A DNA stretch of 61,153 nucleotides from contig QHVI01000020.1 in the NCBI GenBank assembly GCA_003223515.1, positions 1 to 61,153 of the forward strand, read 5' to 3'. Source of the DNA: Candidatus Angelobacter sp. Gp1-AA117 (GTDB lineage: Bacteria; Acidobacteriota; Terriglobia; Terriglobales; Acidobacteriaceae). The first letter of the stretch is position 1; every line of letters starts with the position of its first letter. This document shows positions 8,217 through 16,395 of this stretch, piece by piece. The position numbers were made by a program, and so were the translations under genes. The notes beneath the pieces were generated by a model. The model saw nothing but the letters and a program-made list of their open reading frames with translations, did not search any database and had not been told where the DNA came from.

Positions 8217-10796
8217 TTACTCCATTCCCGCCCATTCAATCGCATTGAAGAGCATCGGGAAGGTGCCTTCCGTCTGTGCGCGGTGCTGTACGCGGAAGCC
8301 AAACATCACCACCTTGCCTTTGCCGCGCGTAAAGCCGACCACAGCAGCTTTGCGCTCCAGTCGTTCAGCGCCATAAGCGTAGCCGGAGAGAAGCATGTCT
8401 TTGGCATCGTCCGGATACCACGCGATCACGGAGCGTTGCGTATCCGGAGCCGGAGAGGTGGTCTGGAAGGCCAGTGGCGCATCCACAAAAGCCGCAACTT
8501 CTTTCGGCATGCCCCATCCGACCGGATGCTGGTTATCGATATAAACCCGCAGCAGCGAGCCGGGTATATTGAAGTCGGAGGTGGAAGCCGAGCCGCGGCC
8601 ACCCGCGCCGGAGATGACATTGCGCACCGGCAAGTTGAACTCTTCCCCCATCACCACTTCGGAGGCGCGAGCCAGAGTAATGAGCGTACCGCCCTTATCG
8701 ACAAAATCTTTGAGTGCGCGTAGACCCTCCCGGCCAATTCCGCCTGTATACTCCGGCGGCAGCTCTTCCGAATAGCCCTCGCGTCCCTGGCGTCCATCGA
8801 CGATCACCTCACGCGAAGAATCAGGAAGGATGATTACATCGAAAGCAGCATTGAGATTCCCGGCGCGCACCTGCTTGTTTTCGATGTTCTTTACGTCGAA
8901 GCCATATTGTTCCAGAACAAAGCGCGTCCAGCCCTCGTCAAGAGAAGGGACATAAGACTTGTACAGCCCGATACGAGGCCGTTGCAGAGCAATCTCTGAT
9001 TTTGGCAGCCCCCCGGTGGATCCAAGTTGCAGGTGGAAGCGTTCAGCCAAATCAGCAAGCTGGGGATGCGCAGTAAAGATCAGCACATGATCCCCTCGGG
9101 CGCCATCGACAGGAATGCTTGGTGCGGCATAAGCCTTTACTTCCAGCTTCTGCGCAGCGTTCATGAATGCGAACACATTATTTCCCTGATATTGCAGAAT
9201 TAGATATTTGGCATTGCCTCCCACAGCTTCGGTTTTTGCCCATGGAACCTCATGCAGAACTGTGGCTGCCTTCAGCTCTTCAGGCGTGAGATAAGTCTTC
9301 TGTACATCCACGCCCATCATCAGCGGGAGAGACCAGGCCGCGACATCGTAAGGTTCGAGAATGCCGCTATTGGGCGCGGGACGCACCTCCGGATATCGTT
9401 GTATCCCCAGCATCTCCTCGACAAAGCGGCTGTAAGGCTGCCGTGTCGGAATCAGGAATGTCTTTTTATCACCGGAAAGCTGTACCTCGACTCCGTGTTC
9501 CAGCAAGAGAGATGCAAGACGTGCGGCCGTGATGGGGTCACGCTGGTCTTTTCTCGAGATGGTCCAGTACTGGGTGGGCTGGGCAGATTCCATAGCCTCT
9601 TCCGCCATGCTGGCCACACCGCGTAGTAACTCACGCCGGTACTTGCTCATGGTTTCCAGTGCTGCGTCAGAGACGATCAGCTCGTAATCCATGATGTCGC
9701 GCAGCCGCCACGTTCCACCCGGCCAGGGATTGGGAAAGTTGATCTGCTGCTGGTACTGGATCAATCCCTTGGTGCCGCCCTGCAGTTCCGTGGGAGCAAT
9801 CTGTATCGGTGTAGCAATGCGCGCCGAGGCCACCTCGGTCAGCACGCCATACATGTTCTTCCACCAGCCGGTATTGCGGGTGCCGCCCGGCCAGTAGGCG
9901 TCAAACGAGTAGTTGTAGATCACCCCCGATTTGCCCGCCTCTTCCAGCCGCCAGCCCATGGTCGCGCCCAGCAGATTGTTGCCGCGGTGAACCAGTGGAT
10001 TTACCAGCTTGGCTACGGGGTCGGCATTTGGAGGAATGTAGATTCGCGGACCATAGGGGCCCATCTGGTGTTCATCCAGCCAGAACTGCGGAAACCATTC
10101 GTGATACACCTCGCGGTTCACGTTTTTGGTTTCAATCTGCGTGAGCATGTACCAGTCGCGGTTATTGTCGTGACCGGCGTAATGGTGATAGAGATAGGGC
10201 ATCGCGCCGCCCTCGTATTTTGTTCCCAGGTATTTTCGGTACCACTCGGTCACCATGATCTGTCCGTCAGGATTGAGCGAAGGCACCAGCAGCACGATTA
10301 CGTCATTGAGACGCCGCATCATCTCCGGATCGCTGGTGGTGGCCAGCTTATAGGCCCACTCCATCGCCATCTGGCTGGAGCCGATCTCGGTAGAGTGAAT
10401 GTTGCAGGTAAGCAGCAAAATGCCTTTGCCGTCATTGGCGAGGGAATCGATCTGCTCTTTGGACAGCCCACGGGGATCAGCCAGCTTGTGCGCAATCTCC
10501 TGGTATTTGCTTTTATCGCGCAGGTTTTCCGGCGTGGAGATTACCGCCATGAACATCTCCTCACCCAGGGTAGTCTTGCCCAGAACTTCGATCTGAACGC
10601 GGTCGCTCGCCGCACTCAGCGCTTTGAAATAGGCCGCGATCTGGCGATAGTCGGCCAGCTTGCGGTCGGCGCCGACCTCAAAACCTGCGAACTCCGAGGG
10701 TGTGGGCACATGGGAGTTTTTCTGCGCGTAAGCGGTTGCGGCATTCCAGACAAGAACCAGCGCCAGCAGCAGCGTGGAGCACTTCTGTTTGTTCAT
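8217..10796 (-). CDS. Secreted M14-family zinc carboxypeptidase
   Basis: A large exported metallopeptidase (about 859 residues from ATG 10796). The signal peptide is LLLALVLVWNAATAYAQ. The zinc-binding HxxE is in LLTCNIHSTEIGSSQMAMEW, and a later histidine in FWLDEHQMGP is the third ligand candidate; NPDGQ and NNRDW fit the M14 core. The second half (from about residue 400) is a long C-terminal region with a glutamine-amidotransferase-like flavour (GREGLRALKDFVDKGGTLITL), common in M14 peptidases of this group. The frame extends to 10880, with another ATG at 10811. The protein would trim peptides outside the cytoplasm. R1 repeats follow it. Confidence 0.9.
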   Translation of the reverse strand: MNKQKCSTLLLALVLVWNAATAYAQKNSHVPTPSEFAGFEVGADRKLADYRQIAAYFKALSAASDRVQIEVLGKTTLGEEMFMAVISTPENLRDKSKYQEIAHKLADPRGLSKEQIDSLANDGKGILLLTCNIHSTEIGSSQMAMEWAYKLATTSDPEMMRRLNDVIVLLVPSLNPDGQIMVTEWYRKYLGTKYEGGAMPYLYHHYAGHDNNRDWYMLTQIETKNVNREVYHEWFPQFWLDEHQMGPYGPRIYIPPNADPVAKLVNPLVHRGNNLLGATMGWRLEEAGKSGVIYNYSFDAYWPGGTRNTGWWKNMYGVLTEVASARIATPIQIAPTELQGGTKGLIQYQQQINFPNPWPGGTWRLRDIMDYELIVSDAALETMSKYRRELLRGVASMAEEAMESAQPTQYWTISRKDQRDPITAARLASLLLEHGVEVQLSGDKKTFLIPTRQPYSRFVEEMLGIQRYPEVRPAPNSGILEPYDVAAWSLPLMMGVDVQKTYLTPEELKAATVLHEVPWAKTEAVGGNAKYLILQYQGNNVFAFMNAAQKLEVKAYAAPSIPVDGARGDHVLIFTAHPQLADLAERFHLQLGSTGGLPKSEIALQRPRIGLYKSYVPSLDEGWTRFVLEQYGFDVKNIENKQVRAGNLNAAFDVIILPDSSREVIVDGRQGREGYSEELPPEYTGGIGREGLRALKDFVDKGGTLITLARASEVVMGEEFNLPVRNVISGAGGRGSASTSDFNIPGSLLRVYIDNQHPVGWGMPKEVAAFVDAPLAFQTTSPAPDTQRSVIAWYPDDAKDMLLSGYAYGAERLERKAAVVGFTRGKGKVVMFGFRVQHRAQTEGTFPMLFNAIEWAGME

Positions 10797-10880
10797 GGTG
10801 GTTGATTCCATTTCTCGCTGAATGAAGAAGCGTAACAGTATAGCTGCTGCCTGCCAGGGGGAGCCGCGGAGCCGTGTCAC

Positions 10881-11288
10881 AACAAAATCTTATGGAGCGC
10901 AGCCGCCCTCCGCTGCGGGGGAGATGCGTCACCACAACAAAAAAGGCAGAGCGCTTACCCGTGTGCGCTCTGCCTAAAAAGAAGGATCCTATGGATGTGA
11001 CGCGTAACGCACCGAAACAGGCGTGCTCCGTCCAAGTACGCGCGATTTCGGTCGGTTGAGATTGACTGGCGTCTTCAGCAGCGGCGCAGCGGGTTGAAGA
11101 CGGCTGAGCTTGAGTTCCTTCGAGTCCAGTGCCGCCTCCGAGAGTGGGAGCGGCTACTAAATAGCAAGATATCCAGTAGTAACACTACTTGTCAAATGTA
11201 CCGATATCGCTTTCATCGTTAGAGTTTCTGCTGCCTATTTAGGAATTGACACTTGCTGCGGCGGGTCTCTTAGGCTAATCTTTGCCTT
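10881..11288. other. Gap with REP-like tract, terminator and possible orphan transcript
   Basis: No conventional gene. From left to right: a 'tggagcgcagccgccctc' tract (10893-10920) that recurs near 49411 and 49615; a strong hairpin terminator (10945-10974) oriented for minus-strand transcription; a minus-strand stretch ending in TAG just before that terminator; a minus-strand TTGACA/TATCTT promoter candidate near 11175-11200; and a plus-strand TTGACA (11246-11251) for the TetR gene. Confidence 0.5.
10936..10974 (-). terminator. Rho-independent terminator (minus strand)
   Basis: Perfect 10-base arms GGCAGAGCGC (10945-10954) and GCGCTCTGCC (10965-10974) with a 10-base loop. On the minus strand the stem is followed by TTTTTTGTTG. 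It lies 150 bases upstream of the M14 gene, so it must end a transcript coming from the 11.0-11.2 kb region. Confidence 0.75.
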
Positions 11289-11900
11289 ATGAATTCCCCT
11301 GTTACCGGCAGACAGCTTCCGACGCGTGCCCGGGTCTTATCCGCGGCCAAGGAACTGTTTTCCAGTGGCGGATATGAGAGCACTACTACCTCTGCCATCG
11401 CTCGTCAGGCGGAAACCAGCGAATCGCAACTGATCAAGCACTTTGGCGGAAAAGAAGGAATTCTGCAGGCTATCTTTGAAGAAGGATGGCAGAAGATTGC
11501 TCCGGCTTTTGCGGCTACCACGGTGATTCGCGAGCCCCGGGAAAAGTTACGCGTAGCCTTTGAACTCATGCTCCAGGCCATGGAAGCTGATTCACAGCTT
11601 GCCGAGCTTATGCTTCTGGAAGGCCGCCGGGTGCGCCGGGGCAGTGATGAAGTGCTGATCACCGAGGGTTATCTGCGCTTTGTTGGCATGATCGAAGCCA
11701 TGGTCGCGCAGCTTTGCACCGAACGCGGTATTTCAGAGATAAGTCCACGTGCGCTCGCCTCCGGCTTGATCGGCATGTTTGAAGGATTGCTGCGCGACCG
11801 CATGCTGCAGGTTCGCGCCGGCAAGCAGCCGGTCTGGTCCCTGGATGAAATCAAGAAAACCTTCGAATTCTGTATTCCAAGACTGTTTGGCGAAAAATAG
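11289..11900 (+). CDS. TetR/AcrR-family transcriptional regulator
   Basis: A 203-residue one-domain repressor. Residues 13-60 form the TetR helix-turn-helix: TRARVLSAAKELFSSGGYES then TTTSAIARQAETSESQLIKHFGGKEGIL. The C-terminal ligand-binding half is helical and ends at FCIPRLFGEK. The target is unknown; TetR proteins usually control a neighbouring gene, but no transporter is adjacent, so it may act on itself or at a distance. A TTGACA lies 38 bases before ATG. An R1 repeat follows its stop. Confidence 0.9.
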   Translation: MNSPVTGRQLPTRARVLSAAKELFSSGGYESTTTSAIARQAETSESQLIKHFGGKEGILQAIFEEGWQKIAPAFAATTVIREPREKLRVAFELMLQAMEADSQLAELMLLEGRRVRRGSDEVLITEGYLRFVGMIEAMVAQLCTERGISEISPRALASGLIGMFEGLLRDRMLQVRAGKQPVWSLDEIKKTFEFCIPRLFGEK

Positions 11901-11935
11901 TCTCCTTAGGGACTGCGCATATATAACTTCAACAA

Positions 11936-12035
11936 TTCAATACACATAAACTACTTTTGTTACCTCTGCGTCCTCTGCGCCCTCTGCGGTAAAAGGTTTT
12001 GGTTGTGGCTCGCCACGCTGTGGTTAAACCGCATT
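11936..12035 (+). repeat. Dispersed repeat R1
   Basis: A complete copy: acacataaactacttttgtt, the cctctgcg tract, then ggttttggttgtggctcgcc and cacgctgtgg. The GTGGC-TC-GCCAC element is a small palindrome. It lies between the TetR gene and the first SYLF gene. Confidence 0.8.
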
Positions 12036-12086
12036 TAGTTTGATGTAAACTGCTCACCATACATGGAATGGTGCAGGAGGGTGATG

Positions 12087-12821
12087 ATGAAGAGAATCTA
12101 TATCTTTATCGCAGCAGTTTTGATGGGTGTTGCGGCTCTGGCGCAGGAACACGAAGAAGACCGCCTGAAACATGCAGGCGAGGTGTTGCAGGAAATTCTC
12201 AACATTCCAGACAACATTCCCAAATCGCTTCTCGATCGTGCCGAATGCGTCATCGTTTTTCCTTCAGTGAAAAAGTTCGCTATTGGAATTGGGGGCAGCT
12301 ACGGGCGCGGAGCCATGTCATGCCGCAACGGACAGAACTACACCGGGCCGTGGGGCCCGCCGGCGATGTACGCGCTGGAGGGTGGCAACATCGGCCTGCA
12401 ACTGGGCGGACAGGCCACCGATTTTGTTCTGCTGGTGGTGAATCCCAAGGGAGTCGATTCGCTGCTGAAGAGCAAGATCAAGCTGGGCGGAGACGCTGCT
12501 GCTGCCGCCGGTCCCAAAGGACGCGATGCCCAGGCCGATACCGACCTGCTTATGCACTCAGAGATTCTCTCGTATTCACGTTCGCGCGGCCTGTTTGCTG
12601 GTGTCTCGCTGGAAGGCTCGACTCTGCGCCAGGATGGCAGCGCCAACGAAAAAATCTACGGACATAAAATTACCGCCAGAGAGATTGTCCGCTTGCATAA
12701 GGTAGGCACTCCTGCTGCCGGACGTACCCTGGTTGCCGCCCTGCAGAAAGCCTCGCCCAAAAATCTCTCCGATCCCAAGTCTCTGCAGAACGTTCCACCA
12801 GAAAAGGAAAAGAAGAAATAA
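12087..12821 (+). CDS. SYLF-domain (YSC84-like) lipid-binding protein, exported
   Basis: A 244-residue SYLF/DUF500 protein. The signal peptide is MKRIYIFIAAVLMGVAALAQ. The SYLF fold covers most of the rest: RLKHAGEVLQEILNIPDNIP, CVIVFPSVKKFAIGIGGSYGRG, DFVLLVVNPKGVDSLLKSK and the SYSRSRGLFAGVSLEGS motif that gives the family its signature. Family members bind phosphoinositides or other lipids; the role in bacteria is unsettled. ATG 12087 is chosen because AGGAGG (12075-12080) lies 6 bases before it. The next gene but for a repeat-filled gap is a paralogue. Confidence 0.9.
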   Translation: MKRIYIFIAAVLMGVAALAQEHEEDRLKHAGEVLQEILNIPDNIPKSLLDRAECVIVFPSVKKFAIGIGGSYGRGAMSCRNGQNYTGPWGPPAMYALEGGNIGLQLGGQATDFVLLVVNPKGVDSLLKSKIKLGGDAAAAAGPKGRDAQADTDLLMHSEILSYSRSRGLFAGVSLEGSTLRQDGSANEKIYGHKITAREIVRLHKVGTPAAGRTLVAALQKASPKNLSDPKSLQNVPPEKEKKK

Positions 12822-13216
12822 GCCTCTCGCATCTGCCGAGCGCAGCGTTCACGAATGCTGCGCTCTGCTTGCTTCGCATCCTTCGCACTGCTAACTACAA
12901 TCAAATTTGTGCCACCCGCGAAGAATTCTGTCGAGCAGATGCATTCCTGCTCCCGATCTTTTAATTCGTGTAAATTCTCGCTGTCGCGTCATTCGCGGCT
13001 TCTTGCTCTTCTCTCAAAAGCTTTTCCTCCGTGCCCTTTGTGAAACCTTTGTGTCCTCTGTGGTTAGGTTTAGTGGCGGCTCTGCTGCGCTGCGGTTAAA
13101 CCCTCGACAACCCAGAATTCGCAAGCTGCTGCTCAAAAGCTTCCAACCTCCTGATGAGTAGCGCATCAGACTTAGTAGTTATTCAGGCATTCCGCCATTC
13201 TCGAAAGGCAAATAAA
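12822..13216. other. Gap filled with degraded repeats
   Basis: No gene supported. It holds a gcgcagcgttcacgaatgct tract just after the SYLF gene, a 'gcgaagaattctgtcgagca' stretch resembling the one near 8020-8040, and a degraded R1 repeat (about 13025-13105) with gtgtcctctgtggtta. A Shine-Dalgarno-like aaaggc precedes the next gene. Confidence 0.5.
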
Positions 13217-13978
13217 ATGAAAAGGGCAGTTTTGGGATTAGTGTTGTTCATGCTGGCGATTGTATTCGCAGGCTGTCGCCACCAGATGCGCAACAGTCCG
13301 AACCAGACCGCGTCTACTCAGTCGAATCCGGGACCAAAGGGTGACCAGCCGGAAGTGATGGACCGTCTGCAGGATTCAGCCAAGGTTCTGGATCAACTCA
13401 TGAATGTGCCGGAAAACAACATTCCGGAAACAGTGCTGGCCAAGGCGCGTTGCGTGGCTGTGATTCCTTCCATGGTCAAAGGCGGGTTTGTGATCGGCGG
13501 ACGTCACGGACGCGGCGTCGTAACTTGCCGCACAGGACATGGTTGGAGCGCACCGGCATTTCTTACTCTCTCCGGCGGAAGCTGGGGCGCGCAGATAGGC
13601 GTGGAAGAAGTGGATCTGGTGCTGTTGTTCATGAACCAGCGCGGCGTTGACAGTTTAATGAAAGACAATTTCAAGATCGGCGTAGATGCTTCTCTGGCAG
13701 CCGGTCCGATTGGCCGCTCGGCTGAAGCTTCTACTGACATGAAAGCCAACTCCGAGATACTGGCATACTCCCGCGCTAAAGGCCTGTTTGCGGGCCTGGA
13801 ACTGAGCGGCGCGGCTGTGCGTCCTGATGAAGACTCGAACACCGCATTCTACGGACGCAACATCAACTGGCGGAACACGCTCTCCGGCTCGGTACAGTCG
13901 CCCGAAGGCGCGAACGTCTTCATCTCTGAAGTTCGCAAGGTATTCCGCGAGGCACGCACCGATAGATCCGGTCAGTGA
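13217..13978 (+). CDS. SYLF-domain (YSC84-like) lipoprotein
   Basis: A 253-residue paralogue of the upstream SYLF protein. The N-terminus MKRAVLGLVLFMLAIVFAGC is a lipoprotein signal with lipobox FAGC, so the mature protein would be lipid-anchored, unlike its neighbour. The SYLF core is clear: ARCVAVIPSMVKGGFVIGGR, GVVTCRTGHGWSAPAFLTLS, VDLVLLFMNQRGVDSLMKD and LAYSRAKGLFAGLELSGAAV. The ATG at 13217 is preferred over the upstream 13154 because the lipobox then sits at residue 20. A strong terminator follows. Confidence 0.9.
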   Translation: MKRAVLGLVLFMLAIVFAGCRHQMRNSPNQTASTQSNPGPKGDQPEVMDRLQDSAKVLDQLMNVPENNIPETVLAKARCVAVIPSMVKGGFVIGGRHGRGVVTCRTGHGWSAPAFLTLSGGSWGAQIGVEEVDLVLLFMNQRGVDSLMKDNFKIGVDASLAAGPIGRSAEASTDMKANSEILAYSRAKGLFAGLELSGAAVRPDEDSNTAFYGRNINWRNTLSGSVQSPEGANVFISEVRKVFREARTDRSGQ

Positions 13979-14001
13979 TAGGTTGATAGAGTGGATTGAT
14001 C

Positions 14002-14030
14002 AAAAGGGCCGGTAAACTCCGGCCCTTTTT
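14002..14030 (+). terminator. Rho-independent terminator after the SYLF lipoprotein gene
   Basis: AAAAGGGCCGG (14002-14012), loop TAAACT, CCGGCCC then TTTTT. A perfect stem with a U-run on the plus strand; the A-run on the left makes it usable for the minus-strand zinc ribbon gene as well. Confidence 0.9.
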
Positions 14031-14046
14031 GTCTTAAGCGGTTCTC

Positions 14047-14208
14047 TTAGTAGAAATCGCTGCAACTCAGAAAAAATCCGCAGGTCTTGCAGACCATTTT
14101 GCAGCGCGAGTCGCTCATCTGCGAGCCGCAATTCGGGCAGTAGCTGGAGGGATCTGATACCTGCTGTCGCTGCGGTTCGGACGGATTGGATGTGTTATCT
14201 TGCGACAT
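14047..14208 (-). CDS. Small zinc-ribbon protein (53 aa)
   Basis: A 53-residue protein that falls below usual ORF length limits. After a polar start (MSQDNTSNPSEPQRQQ) it has YCPNCGSQMSDSRCKMVCKT then CGFFLSCSDFY, with CxxC...C...CxxC cysteines arranged as a rubredoxin/zinc-ribbon knuckle pair and an ending CSDFY that I recall as conserved in small bacterial zinc-ribbon proteins. It probably binds one zinc; function unknown. It converges on the SYLF lipoprotein gene and shares its terminator. The regular cysteine spacing argues strongly that it is real. Confidence 0.75.
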   Translation of the reverse strand: MSQDNTSNPSEPQRQQVSDPSSYCPNCGSQMSDSRCKMVCKTCGFFLSCSDFY

Positions 14209-14213
14209 ATGCC

Positions 14214-14301
14214 GCCCGCTACGCGGGCTTTCATAGTTCCTCTTCCATCGCTACCCACGGCTTGCGCCGTGGGCTAGAAGAATATCGCCAGCTTCGCTGG
14301 C
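14214..14301. repeat. Cluster of three REP-like palindromes
   Basis: GCCCGCTACGCGGGC (14214-14228), CCCACGGCTTGCGCCGTGGG (14254-14273) and GCCAGCTTCGCTGGC (14287-14301) lie in one intergenic stretch. Each is a short perfect or near-perfect hairpin. Related palindromes occur at 21013-21030 and 22214-22233. Confidence 0.7.
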
Positions 14302-14355
14302 TAACTATTTCATTGGCTAACTATCTTGTTGATGACCTGCTGCGGCCTCGCGGGC

Positions 14356-15339
14356 TTACCTTTTTCTCTTTAACACCGATCGTACTGCCTCAACGATGAA
14401 CGGGGCAGTCAAACCGTACTTTTCCATGAGTTGCTCGGGCGTGGCAGACTCGGCATAGGTATTCTGAATCCCCACGAATTCCATGGGCGCCGGATAGCTC
14501 TTCGCCACAGCCCGGGCGACTTGTGAACCGAGGCCGCCATCCAGCAGGTGCTCCTCGGCGGTTACGATTGCGCCGCACTCCTTGGCCGCCTGCGCGATAG
14601 CTGTCTCGTCGACTGGCTTAATAGTATGCATGTCGAGAACCCGCGCCTGAATGCCTTCTTCGGCAAGCTGCGCCTGGGCCTGCAAGGCGTAACCGACCTC
14701 CAACCCGCAGGCCACAATGGCGACATCGCGCCCATTGCCATGTTGCTTGGCCTTGCCGATCTCGAATGTATCGCCGGGGCCATAGAGGATGGGAGCCTTG
14801 GGGCGGCCGGTGCGCATATAAACCGGTCCATTGTGCTCGGCCATGCGATGCACCAGGGCCCGCCCACAAAATTCGTCAGAAGGATTGAGCACCACAAAGC
14901 CCGCCAGCGCACTCATCAACGCATAATCTTCCACCGCCTGCTGGCTGGGGCCATCTTCACCGATGGAAATGCCGCCATGCGAGCCAACGAACTTGGCATT
15001 CACACCCGGATACGCCACGCACATGCGAAGCTGGTCGTAACCCTTGTCGCAAAGAAAGACGGCAAATGACGACGCGAAAGGAAGTTTTCCCGCCAGAGCC
15101 AGACCGCTGGCAATGCCCACCATGTTGGCCTCGGCAATGCCGCAGGTATAGAAACGATCGGGAAATTCCTTCTGAAATTTTGCGCTGAATGTGGATTTCG
15201 CCAGATCGGCGTCCAATGCCACTACGTTGGGGTTTTTGCGGCCAAGTTCAACCAGCGCCTGTCCATAGGCCTCGCGGGTGGCCACACCCATCTTCAACTC
15301 GAACTTCGCGGTGGTATTTGGCATGGTGGTTGAGCTCAA
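14356..15339 (-). CDS. Transketolase, C-terminal subunit
   Basis: The 327-residue pyrimidine-binding plus C-terminal half of a split transketolase. It shows TREAYGQALVELGRKNPNVV, GIAEANMVGIASGLALAGK (the glutamate that activates thiamine diphosphate), FVGSHGGISIGEDGPSQQ, MRTGRPKAPI and the C-terminal EEHLLDGGLGSQVA. It pairs with the N-terminal subunit encoded 15 bases upstream to move two-carbon units in the pentose phosphate and Calvin-type pathways. The TTG start at 15339 is supported by gaggag 5 bases before it. Archaea and many bacteria use the same two-gene form. Confidence 0.93.
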   Translation of the reverse strand: MSSTTMPNTTAKFELKMGVATREAYGQALVELGRKNPNVVALDADLAKSTFSAKFQKEFPDRFYTCGIAEANMVGIASGLALAGKLPFASSFAVFLCDKGYDQLRMCVAYPGVNAKFVGSHGGISIGEDGPSQQAVEDYALMSALAGFVVLNPSDEFCGRALVHRMAEHNGPVYMRTGRPKAPILYGPGDTFEIGKAKQHGNGRDVAIVACGLEVGYALQAQAQLAEEGIQARVLDMHTIKPVDETAIAQAAKECGAIVTAEEHLLDGGLGSQVARAVAKSYPAPMEFVGIQNTYAESATPEQLMEKYGLTAPFIVEAVRSVLKRKR

Positions 15340-15354
15340 GTGTTCTCCTCAGGA

Positions 15355-16230
15355 TTACAGGTGTTTGGCTTTTTCTTGCAGTTCCGTAACTGCAGCGGAA
15401 ACCTGATCAGGCTTGGGCGCCACTCCGTGCCACTCGGGATTGTTTTCCATGAATGACACGCCTTTGCCCTTGACGGTATTCGCAACAATGCAGGTCGGGC
15501 GCGCGTCTTTATTTTTGCCGTTGCGTGCCTCTTCCAGTGCGGGAATGACCTGCTCCAGGTCGTGGCCGTCAATCTCTACGGCGCGCCAGCCGAATGCTTC
15601 AAACTTTTCCCGCAGCGGTGAAACGTCGAGAATGTCTTTGGTGAATCCATCAAGCTGCTGGTGGTTGTAGTCGATGATGATTGTAAGATTCTCCAGCTTG
15701 TGGTAAGGCGCGAACATGGCCGCTTCCCAGTTCTGGCCTTCCTGTATCTCGCCGTCGCCAACCATCACAAAAGTGTGCCAGTCTTTTTTATCCAGCTTCG
15801 CGGCAATGGCCATGCCGATCCCGATGGAGAGCCCCTGCCCGAGAGAGCCGGTATTCGCTTCAAGCACCGGCAAAAAGCGCTTGTCCGGATGACCCTGAAG
15901 CGGCGATCCCAACTTGCGCAGGGTACCCAGCACGGAATGATCGAGATAGCCAGTCTCGGCCAGCACTGCGTAGAGCGCGGGGCAGCCATGTCCCTTGGAA
16001 AGAATGAAGCGGTCGCGCTCCGGCCACTCCGGATTGCGTGGATCATGCCGCAGCACGCGGAAATACAGGGCTGTAAGCAGCTCAACTTCTGAGAGCGAGC
16101 CGCCCGGATGTCCACTGCCCGCCGCTCCGATCATCTTCACGATCTCGATGCGCAGGCGGTTGCAAATACGTTTCAGTTCAGCAATAGATTCAACTTTAGG
16201 GGCCGCAGTGACATCGGCAATGGTGGTCAT
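15355..16230 (-). CDS. Transketolase, N-terminal subunit
   Basis: The 291-residue thiamine diphosphate-binding half of the split transketolase. Visible motifs are MIGAAGSGHPGGSLS, SKGHGCPALYAVL, ANTGSLGQGLSIGIGMA and the ThDP/Mg motif VGDGEIQEGQNWEA with IIDYNHQQLDG. The frame is open back to 16266; ATG 16230 gives the expected family start. The C-terminal subunit gene lies 15 bases downstream, so both are translated from one message and assemble 1:1. Confidence 0.93.
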   Translation of the reverse strand: MTTIADVTAAPKVESIAELKRICNRLRIEIVKMIGAAGSGHPGGSLSEVELLTALYFRVLRHDPRNPEWPERDRFILSKGHGCPALYAVLAETGYLDHSVLGTLRKLGSPLQGHPDKRFLPVLEANTGSLGQGLSIGIGMAIAAKLDKKDWHTFVMVGDGEIQEGQNWEAAMFAPYHKLENLTIIIDYNHQQLDGFTKDILDVSPLREKFEAFGWRAVEIDGHDLEQVIPALEEARNGKNKDARPTCIVANTVKGKGVSFMENNPEWHGVAPKPDQVSAAVTELQEKAKHL

Positions 16231-16312
16231 TGGAGTCAGTTTAGCGTTGCCGCAAATGAGGGTCAACGTTAATTAGAATGCATCATTCTTAGTGCAGGGG
16301 AAGAAAGACCTG

Positions 16313-16387
16313 ACCACTGATTTGCACAGATAAACACAGATCGGATTCGTGAGAATCTATCAGTGTTTATCTGTGCAAATCTGTGGT
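16313..16387. repeat. Long inverted repeat (R2 family)
   Basis: Two 25-base arms (16313-16337 and 16363-16387) match as reverse complements with one mismatch, around a 25-base spacer. The core is ttgcacagataaacac. Parts of the same sequence (ctgtgttcatctgtggt) recur at 39756-39795, 47012-47050 and 54652-54682. No U-run is adjacent, so it is more likely a repeat element than a terminator, although it sits after the S9 peptidase stop. Confidence 0.8.
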
Positions 16388-16395
16388 GAATTTTT

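Noticed and set aside
10874-11059. 61-codon plus-strand frame before the TetR gene
   Set aside because: Runs through the terminator hairpin and repeat tract, no recognisable motif.
12068-12667. Long open frame inside the first SYLF gene (another frame)
   Set aside because: Basic, repetitive composition and full overlap with a convincing SYLF protein; a shadow frame.
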